In this document: piece after piece, positions 38,467-48,000 of the stretch | Layout: each line of letters opens with the position of its first letter | Position numbering within the stretch: the stretch's first letter is position 1 | Assembly: GCF_001665295.1 (NCBI RefSeq) | Contig: NZ_LZSE01000005.1 | Span: 1 to 64,000 of the forward strand | Direction of reading: 5' to 3' | DNA: 64,000 nt | DNA from: Mycobacterium sp. 1554424.7 | Lineage (GTDB): Bacteria > Actinomycetota > Actinomycetes > Mycobacteriales > Mycobacteriaceae | Notes under the pieces: model-generated | Seen by the model: only the letters and a program-made list of their open reading frames with translations | The model's database searches: none | What the model was told of the DNA's origin: nothing | Made by a program: the position numbers and the translations under genes

Positions 38467-40407
38467 TCACAAGCGGAAGAAACCCGACAGCCCCGTGCCG
38501 GTGTTGAAACCACCCGAGTTGCCGGTGGTTGTGCCCGAGGTGTTGTTGTTGCCGAAACCCGAGTTGAAGCCATCGCCGGAGTTGTCAAAACCCGTGTTGA
38601 AGCCGCCGTCACCAGAGTTGAAGAAGCCGATGTCGGTGCCGCCGTCGCCGCCGTTGAAGAAGCCCACGTTGCTGCCACCACTGCCGTAGTTCCCGTAGCC
38701 CACATCGCCGCTGCCGCTGCCCGAGTTGAAGAAGCCCGTGTTGAAGGTGCCGCTGCCCGAGTTGAAGAAGCCCTCGTTATACCCGACGTCGCCGAAGTTC
38801 CCGTAACCCGAGTTGAAGCCCCCACTGCCCGAATTGAAGAAGCCCGAGTTGCCGTCGCTCGAGTTATAGAAGCCCGAGTTGCCCGTGCCGGTGTTCCCGA
38901 AGCCCGAGTTGCCGCTGTAGTTGCCCGTGCCGCCGAAGCCGGTGTTGACGTTGCCCGAGTTCCACAAACCGGTGTTGGTGTTGCCCGAGTTGAACAATCC
39001 CGTGTTCGCCGAACCCGAGTTAAAGAACCCGGTGTTTCCCGCCAGCATCGACGCCGTGGTGGCGCCCCCGCTGTTGAAGCCGCCGGTGTTGCCCACACCC
39101 GCGTTGTCGAAGCCCAGGTTGTCGGTGCCAGCGTTGGCCCAGCCCATGTTCAGCGTGCCCGAATTGAAGAAGCCGACATTGTCGGTGCCCGCGTTGAAGA
39201 AACCCGTATTTTCGTCGCCCGTGTTGAAGAACCCCGTGTTACCCGCCAGAACCGACCCTTCAAAGACGCCGCCGCCACCGGGGTTGAAGCCGCCGGTGGC
39301 GAAGTCGCCGGCGTTGAACAACCCAGTGTCGAACAGGCCCGTGTTGCCGATGCCGGTGTCGGTCGTACCCGAGTTCGCAATGCCCCAGTTGTGGTCGCCC
39401 GTATCGAACAAGCCGGTGTTGCCGTTGCCGGAGTTGAACATTCCGGTGTTGCCCGCGCCCGAGTTGAACAACCCGGAGTTCCCGCTCCCCGAGTTCCACC
39501 CGCCGAAGCCGATCTGGTTGTCGCCGGTCAGTCCGATACCGATGTCGTGATTGCCGGTGTTCGCCAAGCCGAAGTTGCCATCGCCCGTATTGCCGAGACC
39601 GACATTGAAGCTGCCGTTGTTGCCGAAGCCGAGGTTGAAGCCAACACCGTTGGCGTTCATCCCGCCAAAGCCAATCTGGTGGTCGCCGGTCAGCCCGATG
39701 CCGATATCACCATCGCCCTTGTTACCAATGCCGAAGTCGAAGTTGCCGAGGTTGCCAAGGCCGACGTTGTAGCTGCCGGAGTTGCCCACACCCACGTTCA
39801 GAATGGACAGGTTGCCGCGCGCAGCTGCGATCGTTTCTCCGTTGCCGATGCCGATGTTGCCGCCACCGACGTTTCCGAAACCGATGTTGAATTCCCCGAT
39901 GTTGCCGTTGCCCACGTTGAAGAACGACGCGCCCGGTGAGCCCGCGTACGCGTTTCCGTTGCCGGCGCCGAAGTTGTAGGAACCCCAGTTGCCGAAGCCG
40001 AAGTTGAGGTTGCCGCCGGCGGGACCGCTGTTGCCGCCGCCGAAGTTGAAGCTGCCGTAGTTGCCGCTGCCCAGGTTGCCGCTGCCGATGTTGCCGATGC
40101 CCAGGCTCGGCAGGTTCAGCAGCACGTTGGCGGCCTCGGTGTCGACGTATGAGGCCGCGCCGGCGACCAAGTTCTGGACAAACTGGGCATGAAACTCAGA
40201 CGCCTGGGCGCTGAGCGCCTGATACGAGAGGCCATGTGCGTTGAACAGTGCCGTGATGGCCGCCGAAACCTCATCCGCGGCCGGCGCAAGTACTTCGGTG
40301 CTCGAGGTCGCCGCCGACGTCATTGCCGAAATGATGTTTGACCTAATGTTCACCAAATCTGTTGCGGCCGCTGTTATTACGTCCGGCCCCGCGCTCAGAA
40401 ATGACAT
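38467..40407 (-). CDS. PE-family protein with MPTR-like pentapeptide repeats
   Basis: A 646-residue protein starting at ATG 40407 behind GGGAGG. Residues 1-95 are a PE domain: [21 protein letters not shown] at the start, [27 protein letters not shown] in the middle, and [20 protein letters not shown] at the end. The rest is repeats of the NxGxGNxG and FNSGxxNTG kind, which are the MPTR repeats normally seen after PPE domains. It does not have the GGAGGX repeats of PE_PGRS proteins. PE proteins are exported by ESX (type VII) systems to the cell surface. No PPE partner or ESX gene is adjacent. Function unknown. Confidence 0.85.
   Translation of the reverse strand: MSFLSAGPDVITAAATDLVNIRSNIISAMTSAATSSTEVLAPAADEVSAAITALFNAHGLSYQALSAQASEFHAQFVQNLVAGAASYVDTEAANVLLNLPSLGIGNIGSGNLGSGNYGSFNFGGGNSGPAGGNLNFGFGNWGSYNFGAGNGNAYAGSPGASFFNVGNGNIGEFNIGFGNVGGGNIGIGNGETIAAARGNLSILNVGVGNSGSYNVGLGNLGNFDFGIGNKGDGDIGIGLTGDHQIGFGGMNANGVGFNLGFGNNGSFNVGLGNTGDGNFGLANTGNHDIGIGLTGDNQIGFGGWNSGSGNSGLFNSGAGNTGMFNSGNGNTGLFDTGDHNWGIANSGTTDTGIGNTGLFDTGLFNAGDFATGGFNPGGGGVFEGSVLAGNTGFFNTGDENTGFFNAGTDNVGFFNSGTLNMGWANAGTDNLGFDNAGVGNTGGFNSGGATTASMLAGNTGFFNSGSANTGLFNSGNTNTGLWNSGNVNTGFGGTGNYSGNSGFGNTGTGNSGFYNSSDGNSGFFNSGSGGFNSGYGNFGDVGYNEGFFNSGSGTFNTGFFNSGSGSGDVGYGNYGSGGSNVGFFNGGDGGTDIGFFNSGDGGFNTGFDNSGDGFNSGFGNNNTSGTTTGNSGGFNTGTGLSGFFRL
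38480..40080 (-). repeat. MPTR-like coding repeats inside the PE gene
   Basis: About 100 tandem units of roughly five codons, with Asn-x-Gly and Phe-Asn-Ser-Gly periodicity. The repeats give the plus strand a matching string of Pro-rich shadow frames. Expect slippage and allelic length variation here. Confidence 0.8.
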
Positions 40408-40626
40408 AGCCGCCTCCCAAGATCTCGTAACAAGCCCGCGATGAACTTGCCATCGTTGGGAGGTATAAAGAGTCGAAGCAAATCGGCTCCCGCAGTGGCA
40501 GGCCGAAGGATAGCCTATCCTAATCCCCGCCAGCAACCGGGCCGCGCCCTAGGAACGGACGCGACCGCCCGAATCTTCGGGCAAGGGGACCGCAAAGGGA
40601 AGAACTGGCTCGCAGAACAGGCGAGA

Positions 40627-40923
40627 ATGAGGGCCATGAACGAGCCAGAAAACCTCGGTATAGACGTATCGCTCTTCTGCCCGGAACAACATCACATCGG
40701 CAACCTCCGGAAGTTTGCCGCCGAGATCGGCTTTCAGCCGAGAGGTGGAATGCTCGGGGCGTGGCCGCAACACCCGTCGGACTCGTGGTGGGAAGTCCGG
40801 TGCCCCGACGGCTGTCCCGGCGTGTTCGGCGGTGCCGTGGATCCGATCCGCCAAGAGGTGAAGAGGCTCGCGGATGACCCCAGACGGACGATTGCGCACT
40901 ACACCCTGAAGAAGGTCGGCTGA
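40627..40923 (+). CDS. Small hypothetical protein
   Basis: A 98-residue protein from ATG 40627 (MRAMNEPENLGI); ATG 40636 is an equal choice. It contains SLFCPEQHHIGNLRKFAAEIGFQPRGGM, then DSWWEVRCPDGCPGVFGGAVDPIRQEVKRLADD. The Cys-x(3)-Cys pair RCPDGCPG and the earlier FCPEQHH could bind zinc, but a single finger is not complete by pattern. No signal peptide. It is divergent from the PE gene across 219 bp. I do not recognise the family. Confidence 0.65.
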   Translation: MRAMNEPENLGIDVSLFCPEQHHIGNLRKFAAEIGFQPRGGMLGAWPQHPSDSWWEVRCPDGCPGVFGGAVDPIRQEVKRLADDPRRTIAHYTLKKVG

Positions 40924-41068
40924 AACGCGCCCGAACCATGCGGCCAGTCGTTGTCGCGCCCAACAGATGCTCTTGAGTTTTCGGCAGTGAAATCAAGCCG
41001 AGGGAATTACCTCAGAGTTAACTAGGAAATCGCTTTCCCGGGCCTCTCGCGCCCTAAGATCGCCCGGC

Positions 41069-41371
41069 ATGAGCGCTCCCACCGGCATCCCTTCGCCCGG
41101 GCCCGGATGGTGGCTGGCGTCGGATGGCCAGTGGTACCCGCAGCGGTGGGAGACCACCTTCATCTATCGCACGGATGAGTCCCTGCAGGCAGTCGTAGAG
41201 GATGCCGCCAACCTGTTGAAGACCTACGGCGACCAGGGGTGGGAGATCGTCAATTCCTCCGTGCAACGCACTCAGGTCGCCCATCACTTCAAGGGATACG
41301 ACAGAGACGGCGAGTTGTATTTCGAATGGAGCATCGTCTGCACGCTGAAACGGCCGCGGCGACCCGGTTAG
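41069..41371 (+). CDS. Small protein with a DUF2510-like N-terminus
   Basis: A 100-residue protein starting at ATG 41069. The N-terminus PGPGWWLASDGQWYPQRWE resembles the Gly-Trp-Tyr motif of DUF2510, a short module often placed at the start of actinobacterial membrane or secreted proteins. The remainder (SLQAVVEDAANLLKTYGDQGWEIVNSSVQ, then FKGYDRDGELYFEWSIVCTLKRP) looks like a small alpha/beta domain of the DUF4177 kind, where a GWE motif is also seen. No membrane helix. Function unknown. Confidence 0.7.
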   Translation: MSAPTGIPSPGPGWWLASDGQWYPQRWETTFIYRTDESLQAVVEDAANLLKTYGDQGWEIVNSSVQRTQVAHHFKGYDRDGELYFEWSIVCTLKRPRRPG

Positions 41372-41586
41372 GATTTGTTCCATTCCGCTAAACACGTTGT
41401 GCCACATGATTGTTTGAGAGCGGTGGCCGCACGTCGCGAGCGAGGCGCCACCGGACAGCGGTCCATGACCGACCGGTTTAACGCGCAATGAACCTCTCGG
41501 CAACATCGGCGGGCACCGTCTAGCACCGACGGCGACACAGTGGTTCGATCGAAATCGAAAGAGATGCAACGATTTCAGGAGAATCC

Positions 41587-42018
41587 ATGGCAACTCTGCC
41601 TGTCCAGCGTCAGCCCAGAACCCTGATGCCCGACCTCACCGAACTCTTCAGTGGCACTCCCCTGCTGGCCGGCCTGCGCCCGCTCTTCGACCGCAACCTG
41701 CTGCGCGTCGAGGACGAGATGGACGACGGCCGCTACGAGGTGCGCGCCGAGATTCCCGGCGTCGACCCGGCTAAGGACATCGACATCACCGTGCACGACG
41801 GGCTGCTCACCATCAAGGCCGTGCGCAGCCAGGCCGTCGAATCACACGGTCGGTCCGAATTCAGCTACGGGGCCTTCTCGCGCTCCGTTCCGCTGCCCGC
41901 CGGAGCCGTCGTCGACGACGTCCATGCCACCTACGAAAAGGGCATTCTCGCCGTCTCGGTGCCGGTGCCCAACGGTGCGCCGGCGGCGAAACGCATCGAG
42001 GTCGAAATTCGGGAGTGA
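41587..42018 (+). CDS. hspX: Alpha-crystallin family small heat-shock protein (HspX-like)
   Basis: A 143-residue Hsp20 chaperone that holds unfolding proteins. The N-terminus MATLPVQRQPRTLMPDLTELF and the following GLRPLFDRNLLRVEDEM closely parallel the 16-kDa antigen Acr/HspX (Rv2031c) as I recall it. The alpha-crystallin core spans about residues 45-135 (GRYEVRAEIPGVDPAKDIDITV to YEKGILAVSVPV). The ATG at 41587 has AGGAG at 41577-41581. In M. tuberculosis hspX is DosR-controlled; I see no convincing DosR box in the 215 bp upstream here, so it may be a paralogue with other regulation. Confidence 0.88.
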   Translation: MATLPVQRQPRTLMPDLTELFSGTPLLAGLRPLFDRNLLRVEDEMDDGRYEVRAEIPGVDPAKDIDITVHDGLLTIKAVRSQAVESHGRSEFSYGAFSRSVPLPAGAVVDDVHATYEKGILAVSVPVPNGAPAAKRIEVEIRE

Positions 42019-42115
42019 TCCCGCAACCGGCGAGCCATTGCACTGCACGGCTCGCGCGGTCCGGTAGTGCAACGCGGGCGAAACGCTTCGATCCCGATAT
42101 GTCAGCATTGGAAAC

Positions 42116-42787
42116 GTGAGCGCACGCCAATTGGCTCGTTTGCTCGTTTCCGCGGTGGTGGCGACCGGGGAGGTGCTGCTGGCCGCCCCCGCCTCGGCCG
42201 CTTCCTGCCCCGACGTCGAGGTGACGTTCGCCCGCGGCACCGGCGAACCGCCCGGCGTCGGCGGCGTCGGACAGGCGTTCATCGACTCGTTGCGCTCGCA
42301 GGTTGGGGGTCGGTCCCTCGGGGTGTACGCCGTCAACTATCCCGCCGCCGAAGATTGGCCCCCGTCGGCGTCCGCCGGCGCCGTTGACGCAAAGGCTCAC
42401 GTCCAATCGATTATCGCGACCTGCCCCAACACCAAGGTGGTGCTCGGTGGGTATTCGCAGGGCGCGATGGTGATCGATCTGATCACCATCGCCCGGGCGT
42501 CGATCGCCGGATTCAACGCCGACACGCTATCGGCGGACGAGGCCGCGCACGTTGCCGCCGTCGCCGTCTTCGGGAACATGGCGGACCGGGTTGTGGGACC
42601 GATGAACGAGGCCAGCCCGTGGTACGGGGCCAAAGCGATCGACTTGTGCGCGCCCGGCGATCCGGTCTGTTCTGGGGGCGGCCTGTCGCTGCCCACGCAC
42701 GACCAGGTGTTCTCCCCGGAGCACTTGTCGTATCAGCAGTCCGGGATGCCCAGTCAGGCCGCGGCTTTCGTGGCGAGCCACCTCTGA
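42116..42787 (+). CDS. Secreted cutinase-family esterase
   Basis: A 223-residue cutinase-like protein. An N-terminal signal peptide (ARLLVSAVVATGEVLLAAPASA, cleavage near residue 28) is followed by SCPDVEVTFARGTGEPPGVG, the family's first motif with its disulfide Cys. The nucleophile is Ser in GGYSQGAMV, the Asp is in DLCAPGDPVC, and the His is in PEHLSY, so the triad looks complete. Mycobacterial relatives (CFP21/Culp) hydrolyse lipid esters outside the cell. The GTG at 42116 is 98 bp after hspX, so the pair could share a transcript. Confidence 0.9.
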   Translation: MSARQLARLLVSAVVATGEVLLAAPASAASCPDVEVTFARGTGEPPGVGGVGQAFIDSLRSQVGGRSLGVYAVNYPAAEDWPPSASAGAVDAKAHVQSIIATCPNTKVVLGGYSQGAMVIDLITIARASIAGFNADTLSADEAAHVAAVAVFGNMADRVVGPMNEASPWYGAKAIDLCAPGDPVCSGGGLSLPTHDQVFSPEHLSYQQSGMPSQAAAFVASHL

Positions 42788-42965
42788 CGCGAGTGTCCCC
42801 GCGCCGGACCGATGACTCCGTCCCGCCATCGAGTACGAGCCTCAAATGTAATGACCCCGGCTAACGGAGCTTGGAACTTCTCACCCTTAGCCGGGGCGTA
42901 ATCTTCAGTGCGATCCTGTCCCGTCACCGCTACTCTGGCTGCCCGACCAATTAGCCATCAACTTG

Positions 42966-43562
42966 TCATTGATTCGGTTGGTATACCGATGGCGGTCCAA
43001 AGTTCGGACCATTGAAGCAGCTGGGCCCGAATTCCGCCGCGCACTTCAGCACGTCCGCCGGAACTGGTGATGGTGGCGTCGTCGGGTCGGTCCCCTGGAA
43101 GGTGAACTTGTAGCCACTCGCGCGTGTGGCACGGTCGCAGGCACGGTAGGCAGGGAATGTCTGCAGTGGGTACTTCTGCCATGACCCGTCTGTGGCGACC
43201 TCAGCTTGCCACTGGTGGTCGACGACGTTGCCGCAGCCGGTGTCGTACCCACCCGAGGGCTTTGGGCCTATCAAAACATACATGCCGCTGACGCTTTCTT
43301 GGGCAGAGCCTGACACGGTGAGTTTTCCGTTGACTAGCGGACTGACCCTGAGCCCGGCATCCGGCGCCCCGTTCGACAAAGTGGTGGTAGTCGGCGGTGG
43401 CGAGGCGGTCGTCGGCGGCGGTGGCTTAGCATTGACCGTTTCGTGGCTGAGCAAACTGATGGAGGTCGGGATCGCGCCGATAAGTGCCGCGCCGATCACG
43501 AAGAGCCCTGTTATCTTGGCCACCGACATAGGGTTGCCGGGGTCCTGTGCATGTGATGCCAT
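42966..43562 (-). CDS. Membrane-anchored or secreted Pro/Thr-linker protein
   Basis: A 198-residue protein with one N-terminal hydrophobic helix (VAKITGLFVIGAALIGAIPTSISLL, about residues 14-38), then a Pro/Thr linker (PPPPTTASPPPTTTT), then an outside domain of about 125 residues with Cys at TGCGNV, YRACDRA, LKCAAEF and SCFNGP. The four cysteines suggest two disulfides. The domain contains SVSGMYVLIGPKPSGGYDTGCG. Start at ATG 43562. Its upstream region contains a 16-bp palindrome. I do not recognise a named family. Confidence 0.75.
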   Translation of the reverse strand: MASHAQDPGNPMSVAKITGLFVIGAALIGAIPTSISLLSHETVNAKPPPPTTASPPPTTTTLSNGAPDAGLRVSPLVNGKLTVSGSAQESVSGMYVLIGPKPSGGYDTGCGNVVDHQWQAEVATDGSWQKYPLQTFPAYRACDRATRASGYKFTFQGTDPTTPPSPVPADVLKCAAEFGPSCFNGPNFGPPSVYQPNQ

Positions 43563-43883
43563 GGTTCTACCCCAATACGCAGAACTTGTAGTTAGTAATT
43601 GTGTTGCAGGATGGCGTTTTCCATCGCACTGATCGCCGAGGTGCGCCCGCTCTCAGTACCGTTACCGTTAAATTTCGGTCTCTGAATTGTCACGCGATCT
43701 CGGTGGAACGCCACGAGTAGTTCACTACTCTATTTCCGTTCACGCCCCTGGCGTCCGGCGATTGAAAACCCCCGTCAGCCGCTCGGGGCAGTCGCCCTCG
43801 CACCAGCGCCAAGCCTTCACTTGAGGCAGCGCTACTTCGCTCGCGACATCACGTCGACTGCCGCGGTGCTCTCGGCGCAGAGG
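43563..43883. other. Intergenic region, 321 bp, with a 16-bp palindrome
   Basis: Upstream of the leftward linker protein and downstream of the leftward DUF732 gene. GAGTAGT (43715-43721) and ACTACTC (43724-43730) form a perfect palindrome with a two-base centre, about 153 bp before the start codon at 43562; it could be an operator. TACCGTTACCGTTA near 43665 is a short tandem repeat. No open coding signal. Confidence 0.5.
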
Positions 43884-44690
43884 TTAGGGTGCGAGCCGGA
43901 CGAAGCCCGGCGACGAATCCGCCGGGACCCCGCCGCCGTTGCCGCCCGGGCTACCGCTTCCGTTGCCGCCGCCGGTGCTACCACCGCCACCGCTGCCTCC
44001 GGGTCCGCCGGGCTGAGGACCAGCGGCGGGCTCCATCTGCTGCGGTGGGGGCGGCGGCTGCTGCGGCGGGGGCTTCACCTGCTCCGGCGGAGGCGGCGGC
44101 CGTTTTGGTGCAGACGGCGCGGCTATCGGCAGGCGTGGCGTTTGGATCTGCGCCGCCGTCGGCGGCGGTGCCGGAAGCTGCGGCGGGTTGGGATCGTCGA
44201 TCTCTCCGGTAGGAATGGCCACCGGCGACCGTCGCAGATCGCTCCGCAAGTCGACCGCCGGCCGTGTGACACGGCGCGCGGAGCCCTCCCACCCGCTGGG
44301 GTTGGTTCTGAGGGAAGCGATCTTGCCTCGGTTGTACGGACAGTAGGCCCCCACTGCGGCGATGATGAAGCGGGCCTCGGTGCGCGCGAGGCGGCCGGGG
44401 TCGAAATTGCGCTCGCTCGGATCGATGCCAAATGCATTGTTGACCATCGCGTCCACCAAGCCGGCGGCCGGCATGCCGGCATCGAGCGTGCGACACACGT
44501 CATGGCCCGTTTCGATGAGGCTTGGGACGCCACGGAGTGCAGGAATGCCTTGCTGATCGAGCAGTGCCAGGAACCGGTCGTCTTGGCTCGGGTCGGCAAT
44601 AGCCGCGCCGCCGCGCATTATTGCAGCTCCAGTTAGCACCACAATGGCGGTAATCAGGGCACCGGAACGGCCGGTGGTGCCGGTGAACAT
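43884..44690 (-). CDS. Secreted DUF732-domain protein with Pro-rich and Gly-rich tail
   Basis: A 268-residue exported protein. The signal peptide is about residues 1-32 (GALITAIVVLTGAAIMRGGAAIA). A DUF732 domain covers about 35-120 (DDRFLALLDQQGIPALRGVPSLIETGHDVCRTLDAG, ending VGAYCPYNRGKI), with the two conserved cysteines. After residue 150 the chain is Pro/Gln-rich and then Gly/Ser-rich, ending SPGFVRLAP, a surface-exposed, extensin-like tail. The ATG at 44690 is preceded by CCCTCCT and not by a Shine-Dalgarno sequence. DUF732 proteins are common in mycobacteria, function unknown. Confidence 0.82.
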   Translation of the reverse strand: MFTGTTGRSGALITAIVVLTGAAIMRGGAAIADPSQDDRFLALLDQQGIPALRGVPSLIETGHDVCRTLDAGMPAAGLVDAMVNNAFGIDPSERNFDPGRLARTEARFIIAAVGAYCPYNRGKIASLRTNPSGWEGSARRVTRPAVDLRSDLRRSPVAIPTGEIDDPNPPQLPAPPPTAAQIQTPRLPIAAPSAPKRPPPPPEQVKPPPQQPPPPPQQMEPAAGPQPGGPGGSGGGGSTGGGNGSGSPGGNGGGVPADSSPGFVRLAP

Positions 44691-45043
44691 AGGAGGGTTT
44701 CCGTTTCTGGTCGGGCCGTCACGTGACGGGCGAATTGCCAGCTACACCTCGTACGTGTGCCGCCCCTCCGGTTCCACGGCGCACGTTGCCAAACGCTGCT
44801 ATACCTTGAATCCGTTCACCATTTGTTCATTGGTTGTTAACCAGTGCGTTCATAATAAATCACCGCGATTCCGCGGTAAATACCCGATTTTCGGGGCCAC
44901 CCGGCCTGTACCCCATCTGGCGCCCGGAGCCTTGGTAGTTGGCGAGAACGCCATCAAAGAGTCGAGCGAATGCCTCGACAATGTTCGCAACCGCGGCAAC
45001 CAATTGTCGGGTCGCACAGCCTAATTCGCGCGACGTCAACCAG
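44691..45043. other. Intergenic region, 353 bp, with two small hairpins
   Basis: Lies between the PKS stop and the DUF732 start. TGGTT/AACCA (44831-44843) and ACCGCG/CGCGGT (44862-44877) can form two adjacent short hairpins in the most AT-rich part. They could serve as a terminator for the large leftward PKS transcript or belong to the DUF732 promoter. No coding signal seen. Confidence 0.45.
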
Positions 45044-48000
45044 TTAGTAGTCGATGTCTGCATTCAGGTCGAATTCGGCAAAGGTGAGCGACACGCTCTT
45101 CCGCAGCTCATCTTTGGTATTCGGCCGGCCGAGAAGATACGCCGAGATTCGGATGAACATCTTGCCGCGGCCCCGCCCCGAACCCAGGAACAGTTGACCG
45201 CCCATCGCCTCGAGGGTGCTCTTCTTGATATCGGGCTCGAGGTTTCTCATGTACGCGTAGTCGGCATCGGTGCCGTCGGGCCGGTTCGCCGCCGGGGACA
45301 GGTCACCGACGTTGGAGCAGGTGACCGGAAGGGTGGAACCGCCCGTCGCCATCCCGGCGACCTTCCGGGCCGCCCATACCGGTGTCAGAGCTGCCAGCGG
45401 CAGCGGCGCCAGCCACTCGTTGTCCCGGTCCTCCATCGCGGCGAGGATCGTTTGGGTGATCCTGGCTTGCATTTCCGAGAGATCGGTCGCGGCCTGCGTC
45501 GGGTCGACGGTGACGTCAACGCTAGTCAGCGCGTTGCCGCGGGTGTCGCCGTCGGTCCGCAGCGTGACCAAAAATCGCAGGGTGACCGTTCCGTCGTCCT
45601 GAACACGGCCCATCCGCACCGCGAGCCTGCACGCGATCCCCGCGACCAGCGAGTTACTGCTCGCGCCAAGACTTTTCGCGCGAGCATCCCATTCCGCGAG
45701 GTCGATGTATGCGGTCAGCGCGGGCACCTCTACCGGCGGGTCGTCGCTCGACTTCGTCGGGGCTGGTGGTGCCGCCTTGATCGACGAGTTGAGTTCTTTG
45801 CGGTCGCGCCGGGCCCGCCGAGCCACGGCGGCCAACGCGTGCCCGATGTCGGGCAGGTCTTTGACGGTTTGCCGGAGATCCTCACGCACCGCCCGCCCAA
45901 GGGTGCGCGATCCCGCCGGCGGATAGCCCAGGTCGCGCGTCCTGCCCTCGGCGGCGTCTTCGATGGCCTGGCCGAACGCGATGGCGTCGACGATCGTGTG
46001 CGAAGCCACCAGACTGACCGCGGTCCCGCCGTCGTCGAGCGGAAGCACCCCGAGGTGCCAGGCGGGTCCCCACTCGGGATCTATTGGTAGGCGGGCCCGT
46101 TCGTCCGCCCACGCGTTCACCTCGGCGCGCGGGCGCGGCGTCGCGGCGAAGTCGATTTCCTCCGGCTCGGGAGCCAACACCCATCGATCGCGCGCGAACG
46201 GCAGCGCGGAGCGTTCGATTCGGCGTCCCAACAATCCACGCCCGAGGTTGCGGTGAAAACGCTTCAGCCCCTCCACATTGATGGCGCGGTCGTATATCCA
46301 GGTGACCTGAATCAGCGCGCCGTGAACGGCGCGCAGCGCGAGGAACGCCGCCTGGTCCAGATACGCCAGCCGGTTGTCCGCCGACTCATCGACACGCGTC
46401 GCGACCTGAGCCGCAGGGGCGGCGGGCGCGGCGGCGTCGGTGAGCAGCTCCGCGAGGTGGCCGGCGAGCTTGGCCGGGGTGGGGTGGTCGAAAGCCAGCG
46501 TCGCCGGCAGGGCCAGCCCGGTGCGTTGGTTGACGGTGTTGCGTAGTTCCAGGGCCGTCAGGGAGTCGATGCCGAGCTCTTTGAAGGGACTATCGGGATC
46601 GAGGGCGGCCGGGTCGGGATGGGCCAACACGGCTGCCGTGGTGGCGGTGACCATCGCGGTGAGCGTGTCCAGCCGTTGCTGGGGCGATTGGGTGGCCAAC
46701 GTGGCGGCCAGGGTTCGGGGGCTGGCGGTGGCGGCCTGACGGCGGCTGGTGGTCAGGCCGGACAGGATCGGGTCAAGCGTGCCGTGGCGCGCCTGACGGG
46801 CCAGCGCGCCGGTGTTGAACGGGCTGGCCAGCAGGTTGGTCGGCTGACTGGTGAGCGCGGCGTCGAAGAGCGCCAGGCCGTGCTCGTTGGTGATGGGCGT
46901 CAGGCCGGTGCTGCTCAGGCGGGTCAGATCGCTCGTGCCGAGGTGGGCTGTCATGCCGGACGGGGTTTGCCAGTAGCCCCAGGCCACACTGGTGGCCTGG
47001 CGCTGGGTGTGATGGCGGTGTCGCGCCAGCGCGTCGAGGAACGCGTTGGCGGCCGCGTAGTTGGCCTGCCCAGCGCTCCCCAATATGCCTGCGGCAGAAG
47101 AGAACAGAATGAACGCGGCCAGGTCGCGGTCGGCGGTGAGGCGGTGCAGGTGCCAGGCGGCGTCGGCCTTGGCGGCCAAGACCGCATCGAGCTGTTCGGG
47201 GCTCAGGTCGGTCACCAAGGCGTCGTCGAGGACGCCCGCGGTGTGGATCACCGCGGTCAACGGGTGCTCGGCGGGCAGCGTCTCCAGCGCCGCGGCCGCG
47301 TCGGCGGGGTCGCTGGTGTCGCACGCGGCGATGGAGACGTCGGCGCCCAACTCGGCCAACCGTTGTTGCAGTTCGCCGGCGCCGGGCGCGTCGATTCCGC
47401 TGCGGGACAACAGCAATAGATGTCCGACGCCGTAGCGGGTGACGAGATGTTCGGCGAAGAGCGCGCCGAGCATCCCGGTGCCGCCGGTGATCAGCACCGT
47501 GCCCTCGGCATCCAGTACCGCGGGCGGGTTCAGGACGATCTTTCCGGTGTGGCGGGCCTGACTCATGTCGCGGAAGGCCTGTGGGGCGTTCAACAAGCCG
47601 TAGCTGGTGGTGGGCAGCGGCTGGAGGACACCGTCGGCGAACAACTCGGTGAGGGCCGTCCATGCGGGCCGGAGGGCTTCCGCCGGTGCACTGGACAGGT
47701 CGTAGACCCGGTAGTCGACCCCCCGATGGGACGCGGCGATGTCGTCGGCCCGGCGGATGTCGGTCTTGCCGATCTCGATGAAACTGCCCCCGCGGGGCAG
47801 CAGTTGCAGCGAGGCGTCGACGAACTCACCGGCGAGGCTGTTGAGCACGACGTCCATGCCCAGCCCATCGGTGGCGCCCTTGAAGGTGTCGACGAAATCC
47901 AGCGTGCGCGACGAGGCGATGTGCGCAGCGTCGAGCCCCAGATCGTTGAGCACGTGGTGCTTGTTCGGGTGGGCGGTCGCGAAAACCTCGGCACCGAAGT

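Noticed and set aside
38390-39979. Pro/Leu-rich rightward frames opposite the PE gene
   Set aside because: Mirror image of the MPTR-like repeats; not independent coding sequence or a CRISPR array.
38480-40080. Regular repeats considered as a CRISPR array
   Set aside because: Period is about 15 bases and in frame, with no unique spacers; coding repeat of the PE protein.
41372-41586. DosR box upstream of the HspX-like gene
   Set aside because: CGGTC-CAT-GACCG is symmetric but has the wrong half-site orientation and sequence for DosR.
44831-44877. Hairpins after the PKS as a strong intrinsic terminator
   Set aside because: Stems are only 5-6 bp and no T-run follows; listed only as weak structure.
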